A stretch of DNA of 64,000 nt from Sphingobacterium tabacisoli (GTDB lineage: Bacteria; Bacteroidota; Bacteroidia; Sphingobacteriales; Sphingobacteriaceae): positions 62,001-126,000 of the forward strand of contig NZ_JAEQMU010000003.1 of the NCBI RefSeq assembly GCF_017908035.1, in the 5' to 3' direction. The translations under genes and the position numbers were made by a program. The notes under the pieces are model-generated. The model ran no database searches. It was not told the DNA's origin and saw only the letters and a program-made list of their open reading frames with translations. Shown here piece after piece: positions 34,334-43,360 of the stretch (position 1 is the first letter of the stretch; each line of letters begins with the position of its first letter).

Positions 34334-37246
34334 ATGAACAAAAGAACTTTATTATTCTTGGCGTGTCAACTGTCGTGGTTTATCCCCCAGGCGCAAGAAG
34401 GTAAAAAGCCATTAACATGGCAAGAGATCCCGTCGTGGCACTATATCCGAATGAACGGAGCACAGCCTTCTGAAGACGGTAAGTGGTTTGCTTATGTAGC
34501 AGGACCTTCTGAGGGAGATCTGACCCTTACGCTGAAAAGCACCAAAGATACCTTAAACTATAACTACAAAATAGGCGGTCAAAGCACGCCTATCGCTTTC
34601 TCTAATAACAGCCAATATATCGGTTTCTTTGAATCACCAAATTTTAAAGAAATAAAAGCGAATGAAAAAGCGAAAAAGCCAAGCAGTAAAAAGCTTAAAA
34701 TCGTTGCTTTAAAAGACACCGCATCGTTGAGTTTTGACAAAGTACAAAGTTTTAACTTTTCTAACGATGACAACAAATGGGTTGCTATCCGCTTTGAAGG
34801 TATGCCTGCTGGCCCCGGCGCCCCGAGAGGTGAAGATGCAGGCCGTGGAGCAGATTTAGTCTTGTACAACCTCTTGACCAAGAAAAGCTTTAACCTGGGT
34901 AATGTCAGCGACTACAAATTCAACAAGTCCGGTCAGTACCTTGCTTATACCATCGATGCCAATAACAAAAATGGTAACGGTATATTCTTGATGGATATGA
35001 CAACAGGACTGACAAGTGCACTACAAAATGATGATGCCAATTTTTCTAAAATCAGTTGGAATAAAGAAGGCACCGCATTTGCGCTCCTGAAATCTAAAAA
35101 AGATAAAAAATACAAAACTCCGGTATATTCGTTGATCGGTGTTAAAAACATAAAAGGGCAGCAAGCGGAGGTATTTACCTATTCGGGCCTAGATGAAAAT
35201 CAAATTATGGCAGGCTACGGTATCAGTCAACATACCGGAGCGTCGTGGAGTAAAGACTTAAGCACGGTATTCTTTGGTATTGCAAAACTTGAAAAAACGG
35301 AAGAGCCTAAGAGTACGGAGAAGAAGATTGATGAGCTGGGTAAAGATTCCACGAACACGAAACTAGCGATAAAAGATAGTGTTTCAACGGATTCCACAAA
35401 AACAAAGCTAGCTAAAGCTGCGCCTACGAAACCTCAAGTCAACAAAAAAGATCTCGAAAAACCAGACATGATTATCTGGAACTGGCAAGACAAGCGTTTG
35501 CAATCGGCACAGCGCACGCAATTGCAAAGAGACAAGAATTTCATGATCATGAGTGCTTGGAATGTCGCTTCCAACAAATTTGTATCTCTAGCGGATAGCG
35601 CTATAAAATCTATCGCTCTAGCGCCAAACCAAACAATCGGATACGGATTGGATTTCAGTCCATATGAATACGAGGCCAACCTGGATGGACAGGGATATGG
35701 TGATCTATATATCGTAGATGTAAAGACTGGTACTAAAAAACTAGCGGTCAAGAAATTGTACATGAATGCATCGCGTGGCTTTTCGTTCTCGCCAAACAGT
35801 GACTTCCTTCTGTACTATAACGACGGAAACTACTACACGCTAAATGTAAATACATTACAACAAAAGAATATAACCGAAAATATTGCGGCTTCTTTTATTG
35901 ACATCTACGATGACCATAATGTTTCTAAAGTCGCAACCGGCAACTTTGGATGGACAGCAGATGGAAAATATGTCTTATTGAAGGACAACTTTGATCTATG
36001 GAAGGTATCTGCTGATGGTAAATCGGCAACTACATTGACAAATGACTGGAAAGGGAAAAAACTAACTACGGTTGGAGCTAGTAGACTCTATGAAGATGAC
36101 GAAAACATCGACTTGAAAAAGGATCAGTACTTTACGGTACTCAGTCAGGAGACTAAGCAAAAGGGAATCGCATATCTACCTGCCGGTCAGAACAAAATGC
36201 AAATCCTAAAGCTCGATGATATGAACATGAGCTCGATCAACAAAGTTAAAAATAGTAATACGTTCTTCTACATCATGGAGAGCAGTAATCAAGCACCAGA
36301 ATACTTTGTAAGTCAAGACAAGTTCCTTAAAACGGAGAACCAACTGACTAAGAACAGAAGTAATAATGATAAATATGCCCTATCGGCAGGTTCTAAACTG
36401 ATTACTTATGTGAGTGACCACGGCGATACGCTACAGGCTACTCTTTATCTTCCTGCAGACTATGTAGAAGGAAAGTCTTATCCGACGATCACCTATATCT
36501 ACGAGCGACTTACAGACGATAAAAACACCTACGCGCAACCGGGATACCCTGGTGGTGGATTCAATAGAGCGATGTACAACAGCAATGGCTACGCGGTACT
36601 AATGCCGGATATCAAATACAAATTGAATGATCCAGGTATGTCTGCTGTGGCATGTGTAATCCCAGCTGTAAAAGCAGCAATCGCTACGGGAATCGTCGAT
36701 GAGAAAAATGTAGCTATACATGGACACTCATGGGGTGGTTACCAAACGGCATTCTTGATCACGCAGACGAATATCTTTAAAGCAGCAGTAGCAGGAGCTC
36801 CATTGACGAATATGATCTCTATGTATTCATTGATCTATTGGAACTCGGGATCTTCGAACCAAGCGATCTTCGAATCGAGCCAGGGTCGTCTTACCAGCGG
36901 ATACTGGGACAATTGGGAAGCCTACACACGTAACTCTCCTATATTCCATATCAAGAAGGTAAATACGCCACTGATCATTATGCACAATGATAAAGATGGT
37001 GCGGTGGACTATACACAAGGAGTCGAGTACTACAACGGTCTAAGACGTCTTAACAAACCAGTCGTAATGCTTACCTACAATGGTGAAAACCATGGATTGG
37101 TGAAAGAGGTCAATAAGAAAGATTACGCAGTGCGTATGATGGAATACTTTGATTACTATTTAAAAGGAAAAGAAGCTCCAAGCTGGTGGTCTAAGGGTGT
37201 TGACTATATGGACTTAGAAAAACACTTAGAAGAAAGAGCGTTTTAA
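34334..37246 (+). CDS. Secreted S9-family (prolyl oligopeptidase-like) serine peptidase
   Basis: A 970-residue exported peptidase. A signal peptide (MNKRTLLFLACQLSWFIPQAQ) is followed by a long N-terminal beta-propeller (about 25-690) that gates access to the active site. Within it is a Lys/Thr/Ser-rich low-complexity stretch near residues 320-375 (EEPKSTEKKIDELGKDSTN). The C-terminal alpha/beta-hydrolase domain has the nucleophile Ser in AIHGHSWGGYQTAF near residue 800, the catalytic Asp in HNDKDGAVDY near 887 and the catalytic His in NGENHGL near 920. Bacteroidota use such enzymes to trim peptides in the periplasm. It is convergent with the ATP synthase operon and they share a palindromic terminator. 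Confidence 0.93.
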   Translation: MNKRTLLFLACQLSWFIPQAQEGKKPLTWQEIPSWHYIRMNGAQPSEDGKWFAYVAGPSEGDLTLTLKSTKDTLNYNYKIGGQSTPIAFSNNSQYIGFFESPNFKEIKANEKAKKPSSKKLKIVALKDTASLSFDKVQSFNFSNDDNKWVAIRFEGMPAGPGAPRGEDAGRGADLVLYNLLTKKSFNLGNVSDYKFNKSGQYLAYTIDANNKNGNGIFLMDMTTGLTSALQNDDANFSKISWNKEGTAFALLKSKKDKKYKTPVYSLIGVKNIKGQQAEVFTYSGLDENQIMAGYGISQHTGASWSKDLSTVFFGIAKLEKTEEPKSTEKKIDELGKDSTNTKLAIKDSVSTDSTKTKLAKAAPTKPQVNKKDLEKPDMIIWNWQDKRLQSAQRTQLQRDKNFMIMSAWNVASNKFVSLADSAIKSIALAPNQTIGYGLDFSPYEYEANLDGQGYGDLYIVDVKTGTKKLAVKKLYMNASRGFSFSPNSDFLLYYNDGNYYTLNVNTLQQKNITENIAASFIDIYDDHNVSKVATGNFGWTADGKYVLLKDNFDLWKVSADGKSATTLTNDWKGKKLTTVGASRLYEDDENIDLKKDQYFTVLSQETKQKGIAYLPAGQNKMQILKLDDMNMSSINKVKNSNTFFYIMESSNQAPEYFVSQDKFLKTENQLTKNRSNNDKYALSAGSKLITYVSDHGDTLQATLYLPADYVEGKSYPTITYIYERLTDDKNTYAQPGYPGGGFNRAMYNSNGYAVLMPDIKYKLNDPGMSAVACVIPAVKAAIATGIVDEKNVAIHGHSWGGYQTAFLITQTNIFKAAVAGAPLTNMISMYSLIYWNSGSSNQAIFESSQGRLTSGYWDNWEAYTRNSPIFHIKKVNTPLIIMHNDKDGAVDYTQGVEYYNGLRRLNKPVVMLTYNGENHGLVKEVNKKDYAVRMMEYFDYYLKGKEAPSWWSKGVDYMDLEKHLEERAF

Positions 37247-37299
37247 TAATAGCCTAATGGCTGATGGCAAATAGCTATCAGCCATCGACTATTAGCTAT

Positions 37300-37357
37300 A
37301 AACTAAGCATAAAAAAAGGCGTTGAAAAATTTCAACGCCTTTTTTTATGCTTAGTTT
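37300..37357. terminator. Perfect 28-bp inverted repeat acting as bidirectional terminator
   Basis: Arms 37300-37327 and 37330-37357 are perfectly complementary over 28 bp around a 2-base centre. The core GGCGTTGAAA/TTTCAACGCC is flanked by seven-base A and T runs, and the pairing continues beyond them into AAACTAAGCAT. It separates the convergent S9 peptidase gene and atpG. Confidence 0.92.
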
Positions 37358-37366
37358 GTTTTCTTA

Positions 37367-38245
37367 TTAACCGTTTGACAATGCTGCTGCACCGGATACA
37401 ATCTCGGTCAACTCTGTCGTAATTGCCGCTTGACGAGCCTGGTTGTAAGACAATTTCAAAGCTTTCAATAAATCTCCAGCATTTTCTGTCGCCTTATCCA
37501 TCGCTGTCATACGTGCTCCGTGTTCTGAAGCGTTAGAATCTAAAACAGCTTTATACATTTGAATTTTGATCGCCTTAGGAATCAATTCTTCAATGATCTT
37601 TTCCTTTGATGGTTCGATGATATAGTCAAGTTCTACTACGTTCTCTCCTTTTTCTTCTGGTACCAAAGGTAAAATCTGCTCCGAAGTCAATACTTGAACC
37701 GCAGCATTTTGGAATTGATTATAAACCACTTCTACACGATCTATATTACCTTCCTTAAACTCGTCCATAATGTACTCCGTAACCTTAGAAACATTTTCAA
37801 AATTAAGATCGTTGAAAAGCTCGTTGTGATTACCAATGACATTAAAACCACGCTTAGTGAAAAAATCGTGCCCACGCTTACCAATAGCAACAATACTCAG
37901 GTTGCCACGGGCATGCTGCTCCGCATATTTACTGAAGATAAGATTATTCGTTGCCTTAATAACATTCGCATTAAAAGCTCCGGCCAAACCTCTATTAGAG
38001 GTAACTACAACAACCAATACCTTAGTAGGAACACGGTCTTGTGTGTACGGAGAATCATTACCTTCTACAGAACTGGATACTTGAGCTAGAATATCTCTTA
38101 ATTTATTGGCATAAGGACGCAACTGCACAATTGCATTTGTCGCACGTTTTAATTTCGCAGCAGATACCATCTTCATCGCTTTGGTAATCTGTTGCGTGGA
38201 TGTAACCGACGTAATCCGGTTTCTTACTTCTTTTAAATTTGCCAT
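37367..38245 (-). CDS. atpG: ATP synthase F1 gamma subunit
   Basis: The central rotor stalk of F1, 292 residues. The conserved N-terminal helix MANLKEVRNRITSVTSTQQITKAMKMVSAAKLKRA and the C-terminal helix with AMDKATENAGDLLKALKLSYNQARQAAITTELTEIVSGAAAL form the antiparallel coiled coil that turns inside the alpha/beta ring. The middle segment VVTSNRGLAGAFNANV is the conserved alpha/beta core. It is the last gene of this ATP synthase cluster. The operon stops here at a strong terminator, with no beta or epsilon subunit gene, as is usual in Bacteroidota, where atpD and atpC lie elsewhere. Confidence 0.97.
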   Translation of the reverse strand: MANLKEVRNRITSVTSTQQITKAMKMVSAAKLKRATNAIVQLRPYANKLRDILAQVSSSVEGNDSPYTQDRVPTKVLVVVVTSNRGLAGAFNANVIKATNNLIFSKYAEQHARGNLSIVAIGKRGHDFFTKRGFNVIGNHNELFNDLNFENVSKVTEYIMDEFKEGNIDRVEVVYNQFQNAAVQVLTSEQILPLVPEEKGENVVELDYIIEPSKEKIIEELIPKAIKIQMYKAVLDSNASEHGARMTAMDKATENAGDLLKALKLSYNQARQAAITTELTEIVSGAAALSNG

Positions 38246-38264
38246 ATTCCAATTTAAGTAGTAA

Positions 38265-38318
38265 GTATTTAGTAATTAGTATTTAGACTTAGAAATCTAA
38301 GTACTAAATACTAAATAC
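38265..38318. repeat. AT-rich imperfect inverted repeat between atpA and atpG
   Basis: GTATTTAGTAATTAGTATT... pairs imperfectly with ...TACTAAATACTAAATAC to form a long hairpin filling most of the 83-bp gap. It is built from repeated TAGTATT/AATACTA words. There is no T run, so it is not an obvious terminator. In the mRNA it could affect stability or the relative amount of atpG. Confidence 0.65.
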
Positions 38319-38328
38319 CTTTTACTTA

Positions 38329-39903
38329 TTAATATTTTGAAGCTAATTCTTTAGCTACTGTTTCTAACACATCTGTCAACTCATCAGAGAATTTACCTGC
38401 TTTTAGTGCAGACAATACTTCTGGATGACGTTGTTCTAATTGTGTTAAGTATTCTTCTTCAAACTGTCTTACTTTATCTACAGGGACGCTACGCAACAAT
38501 CCTTTTGTACCTACATAGATAATAGCAACTTGTTTCTCTACAGAAACTGGAGAGAACTGTCCTTGTTTCAAGATCTGAACGTTACGTACACCTTTGTCCA
38601 ATACGGCTTTAGTCGCTGCATCTAAATCTGAACCAAATTTAGCGAAAGCTTCTAACTCACGGTACTGTGCTTGGTCTAATTTCAAAGTACCTGCAACTTT
38701 CTTCATCGATTTGATCTGCGCGTTACCACCTACACGTGATACCGAGATACCTACGTTGATCGCAGGACGGATACCGGCGTTGAATAAGTTAGACTCCAAG
38801 AAAATCTGACCATCTGTAATTGAAATTACGTTGGTAGGGATATAAGCTGATACGTCTCCTGCTTGTGTCTCAATGATAGGAAGTGCTGTTAATGAACCGC
38901 CACCTTTTACCAAATGTTTGATAGACTCAGGCAAATCGTTCATTTCTCGAGCAATTTCGTCTGAAGAGTTGATTTTAGCGGCACGCTCTAATAAACGAGA
39001 GTGAAGGTAGAATACGTCTCCAGGGTAAGCCTCACGTCCAGGAGGACGCTTTAACAACAATGAAACCTCACGGTAAGCTACCGCTTGTTTTGACAAGTCA
39101 TCATACACGATCAATGCTGGACGACCTGTATCGCGGAAGAACTCTCCGATAGCAGCACCCGCCATTGGCGCGTAGAATTGAAGAGGAGCAGGCTCTGCAG
39201 CAGAAGCTGCAACAACTACAGTGTAAGCCATAGCACCTTTTTCTTCCAATACGCGTACGATATTCGCTACTGTAGAGTTTTTCTGTCCTACAGCAACATA
39301 TATACAGAATACAGGTTGACCTGCATCATAAAATTCCTTTTGGTTGATGATCGTATCGATACAAACCGCAGTCTTACCAGTCTGACGGTCACCGATTACC
39401 AACTCACGCTGGCCACGACCCACTGGAATCATCGCATCGATAGCTTTGATACCTGTTTGTAAAGGCTCAGTAACCGGCTGACGGAAAAGTACCCCTGGAG
39501 CTTTACGCTCGATAGGCATTTCATAAGTCTCGCCTTGAATTGGTCCTTTACCATCGATAGGTTGTCCCAATGTGTTTACGACACGACCCAACATACCTTC
39601 ACCTACTTTAATAGATGCGATACGGTTGGTACGTTTGATTGTATCTCCTTCTTTAATTTCGTCTGATGGGCCTAAAAGTACGACACCCACGTTGTCTTCT
39701 TCTAAGTTCATTACAATACCTTGTAATCCATTAGCAAACTCAACTAACTCTCCGGATTGAACTTTTGTTAAGCCGTAAACACGAGCAATACCGTCACCTA
39801 CTTGTAGTACGGTACCTACTTCTTCTAATTCGGCTTCTGACTTAAAGCCTGACAATTGCTCTCTTAGAATTGCCGAAACTTCATCTGGTCTTACCTCTAT
39901 CAT
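38329..39903 (-). CDS. atpA: ATP synthase F1 alpha subunit
   Basis: The non-catalytic nucleotide-binding subunit of F1, 524 residues, close to the normal length. The N-terminal [20 protein letters not shown] contacts the delta subunit. A beta-barrel domain ([22 protein letters not shown]) precedes the nucleotide domain with the P-loop GDRQTGKTA near residue 172. [47 protein letters not shown] is the highly conserved core, and [14 protein letters not shown] follows in the C-terminal part. It is encoded between atpH and atpG in the usual order. Confidence 0.98.
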   Translation of the reverse strand: MIEVRPDEVSAILREQLSGFKSEAELEEVGTVLQVGDGIARVYGLTKVQSGELVEFANGLQGIVMNLEEDNVGVVLLGPSDEIKEGDTIKRTNRIASIKVGEGMLGRVVNTLGQPIDGKGPIQGETYEMPIERKAPGVLFRQPVTEPLQTGIKAIDAMIPVGRGQRELVIGDRQTGKTAVCIDTIINQKEFYDAGQPVFCIYVAVGQKNSTVANIVRVLEEKGAMAYTVVVAASAAEPAPLQFYAPMAGAAIGEFFRDTGRPALIVYDDLSKQAVAYREVSLLLKRPPGREAYPGDVFYLHSRLLERAAKINSSDEIAREMNDLPESIKHLVKGGGSLTALPIIETQAGDVSAYIPTNVISITDGQIFLESNLFNAGIRPAINVGISVSRVGGNAQIKSMKKVAGTLKLDQAQYRELEAFAKFGSDLDAATKAVLDKGVRNVQILKQGQFSPVSVEKQVAIIYVGTKGLLRSVPVDKVRQFEEEYLTQLEQRHPEVLSALKAGKFSDELTDVLETVAKELASKY

Positions 39904-39959
39904 TTTAACTTCGTATAAGGGGTTTTAGAATCTATTACTTTATCGATTTCGTGCAAGGA

Positions 39960-40505
39960 TTAAACACCTTGCGTTACGAAATGTCTTTCTAGTTTATTTA
40001 ATTTGCCAGCGATGGTCGCATCAACTTGTCTGTCGCCTACCTTAACCACAAATCCACCGATTAATGTAGGATCTACTTTATTGACTAAGATAACCTCCGC
40101 ATTGATCTGTTGACCAATGGCAGTTTTCAACGCTTGGATATTGGCCTCCGACAATGCAGACGCAGAAAGTACTTCTGCTTTAACAATACCATTCAACTCG
40201 TTGTACTCGCGGATGAATTCTAATGCTGTAGCATAAATCAATTCACCACGTCCTTTGCGGATCATAATCCCAAAGAAAGTCATGATCTCAGGTCTTACTT
40301 TACCGTTGAAAAGAGCCACTAAAATTTTCTCTTTCTTATCTGTTTTAATAATAGGATTATTTAAAACAGCCTGCAATTCTGAACTCGATTTTATTACGGC
40401 AACAATCTGCTCTATATCGGCTTTAACCGCCTCTACATGACCTTGCTCTTTTGCCAAATCCAATAAAGATTTAGCATATCTAGAAGCAACTTTGAATACT
40501 GACAT
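39960..40505 (-). CDS. atpH: ATP synthase F1 delta subunit
   Basis: A 181-residue stator subunit that ties the top of F1 to the b-subunit. The N-terminal helical bundle begins MSVFKVASRYAKSLLDLAKEQGHVEAV. The C-terminal DPTLIGGFVVKVGDRQVDATIAGKLNKLERHF is the signature region of OSCP/delta proteins. It lies 46 bp downstream of atpF and 56 bp upstream of the atpA start, in the expected order. Confidence 0.95.
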   Translation of the reverse strand: MSVFKVASRYAKSLLDLAKEQGHVEAVKADIEQIVAVIKSSSELQAVLNNPIIKTDKKEKILVALFNGKVRPEIMTFFGIMIRKGRGELIYATALEFIREYNELNGIVKAEVLSASALSEANIQALKTAIGQQINAEVILVNKVDPTLIGGFVVKVGDRQVDATIAGKLNKLERHFVTQGV

Positions 40506-40551
40506 GTTTAAAAATTTAAAAATTTAAAAATTACAATCAAGCAGAACCCGA

Positions 40552-41052
40552 TTAATTCAATTTAACGTCTTTCAACAAGTCAGAAACTAATGCCTCTTGT
40601 TTACCTTGGTCCTCAAACTCTTTCGCCAATACTTTGCGAGCGATATCTAAAGACAAAGAAGAAACTTGGTTCTTAACCTCTGCCAAAGCTTTTAACTTCT
40701 GATCTTCAATTTCACGCTTCGCGTTTTCAATCAACTTAGCTCCTTCTGTCTGTGCTGACTCTTTTGCTTCAGCAACAATCTTATCTTTCAATGTTTTTGC
40801 TTCCTGAAGAATAGCATCACGCTCCACACGAGCATCTTTTAATAATTGCTCATTCTCATTGGTCAAGCGTGCCATTTCCAATTTAGCCTTTTCTGCAGAA
40901 GCTAAAGCATCGGTGATACCTTGCTCACGCTCATCTAATGCACTGATGATAGGCTTCCAAGCAAATTTACCCAATAAAAATACGACGATTACCAATACAA
41001 TTAGTAACCAGAAAAATAAACCGAAGGAAAAATCGTGAATTAATGCTTCCAT
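40552..41052 (-). CDS. atpF: ATP synthase F0 b subunit
   Basis: A 166-residue peripheral stalk protein. One N-terminal transmembrane helix (FFWLLIVLVIVVFLLGKFAW, about residues 13-32) anchors a long, highly charged alpha-helix (KPIISALDEREQGITDALASAEKAKLEMARL and onward) that forms the right-handed coiled coil of the stator. The KPI after the helix is the conserved junction. Only one b-type gene is present, so the stalk is probably a homodimer. Confidence 0.95.
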   Translation of the reverse strand: MEALIHDFSFGLFFWLLIVLVIVVFLLGKFAWKPIISALDEREQGITDALASAEKAKLEMARLTNENEQLLKDARVERDAILQEAKTLKDKIVAEAKESAQTEGAKLIENAKREIEDQKLKALAEVKNQVSSLSLDIARKVLAKEFEDQGKQEALVSDLLKDVKLN

Positions 41053-41152
41053 TATATATGTTTAATGTTTTGTTGTTCTTGTTTTTTGTTAAGTAACATC
41101 ATTTGCAACCAACCGTTGCAAATGATGTCCTGTACTTTGTGTCAGCTTGGGC

Positions 41153-41341
41153 TTATTTACCTAAGATTAGGGCAGCAAGTGCCAAACCTTCAACTAATGC
41201 ACCAATGATGATCATCGCAGTCTGAATTTTAGAAGCTGCTTCTGGTTGACGAGCGATAGCTTCCATAGCTGAACCACCGATTTTACCTAAGCCTAAACCT
41301 CCACCGATTACGATTAAACCTGCTCCAATTAAGTTGTACAT
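41153..41341 (-). CDS. atpE: ATP synthase F0 c subunit
   Basis: A 62-residue hairpin of two transmembrane helices that forms the rotor ring. Helix 1 is Gly-rich (GAGLIVIGGGLGLGKIGGSAM). The polar loop is ARQPEA, and helix 2 has the ion-binding Glu in IGALVEGLALAALIL. The Gln in helix 1 and the Ser/Thr after the Glu that mark sodium-binding rings are not visible, so proton coupling is expected. It is very short because the N-terminal helix starts almost at the first residue. Confidence 0.95.
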   Translation of the reverse strand: MYNLIGAGLIVIGGGLGLGKIGGSAMEAIARQPEAASKIQTAMIIIGALVEGLALAALILGK

Positions 41342-41377
41342 AATAATTATTTTATAAAATTTAACAAAAAATTCTGA

Positions 41378-42454
41378 TTAATGATGCTCTGGGTGCTCCT
41401 CTACAGCCATACCGATAAACAATGAAGATAACATTGTAAAAATAAAGGCTTGAAGGAATGAAACCAATAGCTTTAAAACAAAGATGATTAGTGTAAGCAA
41501 CATCGAGATACCGATACTACCACCTAATGTCAATTGACTCTGGAACAAATAGATGACGGCGATAAAACCCATGATCACAAAGTGACCCGCTGTCATATTT
41601 GCAAACAAACGAAGCATCAACGAGAAAGGCTTTGTGAAAATACCCAGTAACTCGATAGGCGCTAACAAAATTTTGAATGGAACAGGAACACCCGGCATCC
41701 AAAAAATATGCTTCCAATAAGCTTTATTTGCTTTGATATTTGTAATCAAGAAAGTAACAATAGCTAAACCAAATGTAACGGTGATATTTCCTGTCACGTT
41801 AAAACCAATAGGTGTAAGTCCCATCAAGTTTAACAAGAAAATCAAAAAGAATACCGACAATAAATAAGGCATGAATTCTTTATAACGGTGACCGATATTT
41901 GGACGAGCCATTTCATCACGTACGTAGATAATCAACGGCTCTAATATACGACCGATACCTGTAGGAAGGTTATTGACACCTTTTTTGTACGTTTTAGCTA
42001 AACTCAAAAATGCCCAGAACATTAATATCGTAGCGATAATTAATCCAGCGACATTTTTTGTAATGGAAAAATCCCAAGGCTTAGCATTTGTAGGGTGCTG
42101 TTTCTCATCATAAGTGATGGTACCTGCAGCATCTGTATTATAAATCTTTCCATGGTACAATTTGTAAAATTGACCGTCTTTTTCTACTACCGCATCTCCA
42201 TGATGGAATTCAGCAGAAGAGAATACTTTCAAACCATTATCAATCAAAATAACCGGCAAAGCAAAACCGTAATGTTTGCCTGATGCCTTATGACTGAACA
42301 AGGAGAAGTAATAATCATCTTTGACGTGATGTTGGGAATAAGCCGTTATTTCCTCCGGCGTAGAAATTTCAGAAGACTGAGCTCGAACTGTGAACGGACT
42401 AACTGTAAAGAAGATTACTGTAAAAAGCAAAATTGCTCTCTTAAGACTCACCAT
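41378..42454 (-). CDS. atpB: ATP synthase F0 a subunit with long N-terminal extension
   Basis: The membrane stator subunit that carries protons to the c-ring. At 358 residues it is about 100 longer than the E. coli protein. The extra part is an N-terminal signal-like helix (AILLFTVIFFTVSPFTVRA) and about 100 residues of probably periplasmic sequence (ITAYSQHHVKDDYYFSLFSHKASGKHYGF...). Five or six helices follow. The essential Arg is in PFSLMLRLFANMTAGHFVIMG, and the last helix has LVSFLQAFIFTMLSSLFIGMA. The N-terminal extension is a known trait of Bacteroidota a-subunits. Confidence 0.96.
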   Translation of the reverse strand: MVSLKRAILLFTVIFFTVSPFTVRAQSSEISTPEEITAYSQHHVKDDYYFSLFSHKASGKHYGFALPVILIDNGLKVFSSAEFHHGDAVVEKDGQFYKLYHGKIYNTDAAGTITYDEKQHPTNAKPWDFSITKNVAGLIIATILMFWAFLSLAKTYKKGVNNLPTGIGRILEPLIIYVRDEMARPNIGHRYKEFMPYLLSVFFLIFLLNLMGLTPIGFNVTGNITVTFGLAIVTFLITNIKANKAYWKHIFWMPGVPVPFKILLAPIELLGIFTKPFSLMLRLFANMTAGHFVIMGFIAVIYLFQSQLTLGGSIGISMLLTLIIFVLKLLVSFLQAFIFTMLSSLFIGMAVEEHPEHH

Positions 42455-42540
42455 TTTAGACTACTATATGAATAATGAAAAATTTTGGGCAAAAATACAA
42501 CTTTATTTGTCATATAATGCCATTTGATAGAAACTTTTTG

Positions 42541-42948
42541 TTATTTTTTTTCAACAGTGCTATCTTCCTGATTCAAAGCCTGAAAGGCGACGAAAACATC
42601 GAAAAATAAAAAGAGAAAAAACACAGATAAAAAGTTATACTCTATAAAATCGTTTTCAAAGACACCCAGCCCCTTCCGGACATAGATATATCCTGCAATA
42701 ACTTTGATAGTCATGATACCCAAAAAGACAAAACCTAAGTTTTTAGGCATCGCCCAATTGGTCAACATAATCAATACTAGAGCAAGCAAAGACCCCACCC
42801 CACCAAAGGTATACAGGCCTAACAAACTGTACTCTGAACGGGACCAATAATCTCCCAGATCCATACCCTTCAATATAAGGTAATGTGCAAAAAAAGCCGT
42901 CACTGCAAACACCAGCAACATTAAAATATTCTTGATATAGTTATTCAT
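42541..42948 (-). CDS. Four-helix membrane protein of the ATP synthase operon
   Basis: A 135-residue protein with four predicted transmembrane helices (IKNILMLLVFAVTAFFAHYLIL, LLGLYTFGGVGSLLALVLIML, LGFVFLGIMTIKVIAGYIYV and FLSVFFLFLFFDVFVAFQAL) and a short charged tail. I recognise no characterised family with certainty; it resembles small membrane proteins found before atpB in other Bacteroidota. Its place between the AtpZ/AtpI-like gene and atpB suggests a role in c-ring assembly or membrane insertion, as proposed for AtpI. That role is inferred from position only. Confidence 0.75.
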   Translation of the reverse strand: MNNYIKNILMLLVFAVTAFFAHYLILKGMDLGDYWSRSEYSLLGLYTFGGVGSLLALVLIMLTNWAMPKNLGFVFLGIMTIKVIAGYIYVRKGLGVFENDFIEYNFLSVFFLFLFFDVFVAFQALNQEDSTVEKK

Positions 42949-42974
42949 TCATCATTTGTTTGTATTCAAAGGAA

Positions 42975-43040
42975 TTATTCATTAGCCTTAACTTCATAAT
43001 GCTGCTCATAGACAGCTCTGTGATTAACAGATTGGCTCAT
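42975..43040 (-). CDS. Possible 21-residue mini-protein in the ATP synthase operon
   Basis: A 22-codon ORF including stop, starting MSQSVNHRAVY, lies between the AtpZ-like gene and the four-helix protein. Its ATG is preceded at about 10 bp by GGGAGGTGA, a near-perfect Shine-Dalgarno sequence, which is rare in this phylum and stands out in this window. The peptide is polar with no membrane segment. The purine-rich site also overlaps the end of the upstream gene, so it could serve translational coupling. Expression is unproven. Confidence 0.35.
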   Translation of the reverse strand: MSQSVNHRAVYEQHYEVKANE

Positions 43041-43057
43041 GATTTCACTTCACCTCC

Positions 43058-43285
43058 CTATTCGCCCCTACTAATTCTATTGGCCTGACGAATAAACTGA
43101 TACAAAGACGCCAACACGCCCAACATTGTAAATCCTTTGGCCCACCATCCACCTTCGAAGTCAAATCGTACATCGATCCAATCGCCTACAAAATAACACA
43201 AATAGATCGTCGCCGCCATTTGAAAAGGCATCGAAGTGAATACAATCCACTTATTAATCTTTTTGGGTGCTTTTTCTTCCTTCAA
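43058..43285 (-). CDS. AtpZ/AtpI-like small membrane protein
   Basis: A 75-residue protein with two transmembrane helices (WIVFTSMPFQMAATIYLCYFVGDWID and WWAKGFTMLGVLASLYQFIRQ), matching the AtpZ/AtpI-like family encoded at the head of many ATP synthase operons and implicated in magnesium uptake or c-ring assembly. The only usable start is TTG at 43285. An in-frame stop lies nine codons upstream and no ATG or GTG intervenes. It is the first gene of the operon, with 75 bp separating it from the co-directional helicase gene, which may have a separate promoter. Confidence 0.8.
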   Translation of the reverse strand: MKEEKAPKKINKWIVFTSMPFQMAATIYLCYFVGDWIDVRFDFEGGWWAKGFTMLGVLASLYQFIRQANRISRGE

Positions 43286-43360
43286 ACAACTAGAGATTGG
43301 GATGCAAACTTAGATAAAAAGCTTTGTATTTACGCCATATCTGCCTAAATAATTCATTTA

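Noticed and set aside
37694-38089. 131-codon plus-strand ORF within atpG
   Set aside because: It is a shadow frame of a housekeeping gene.
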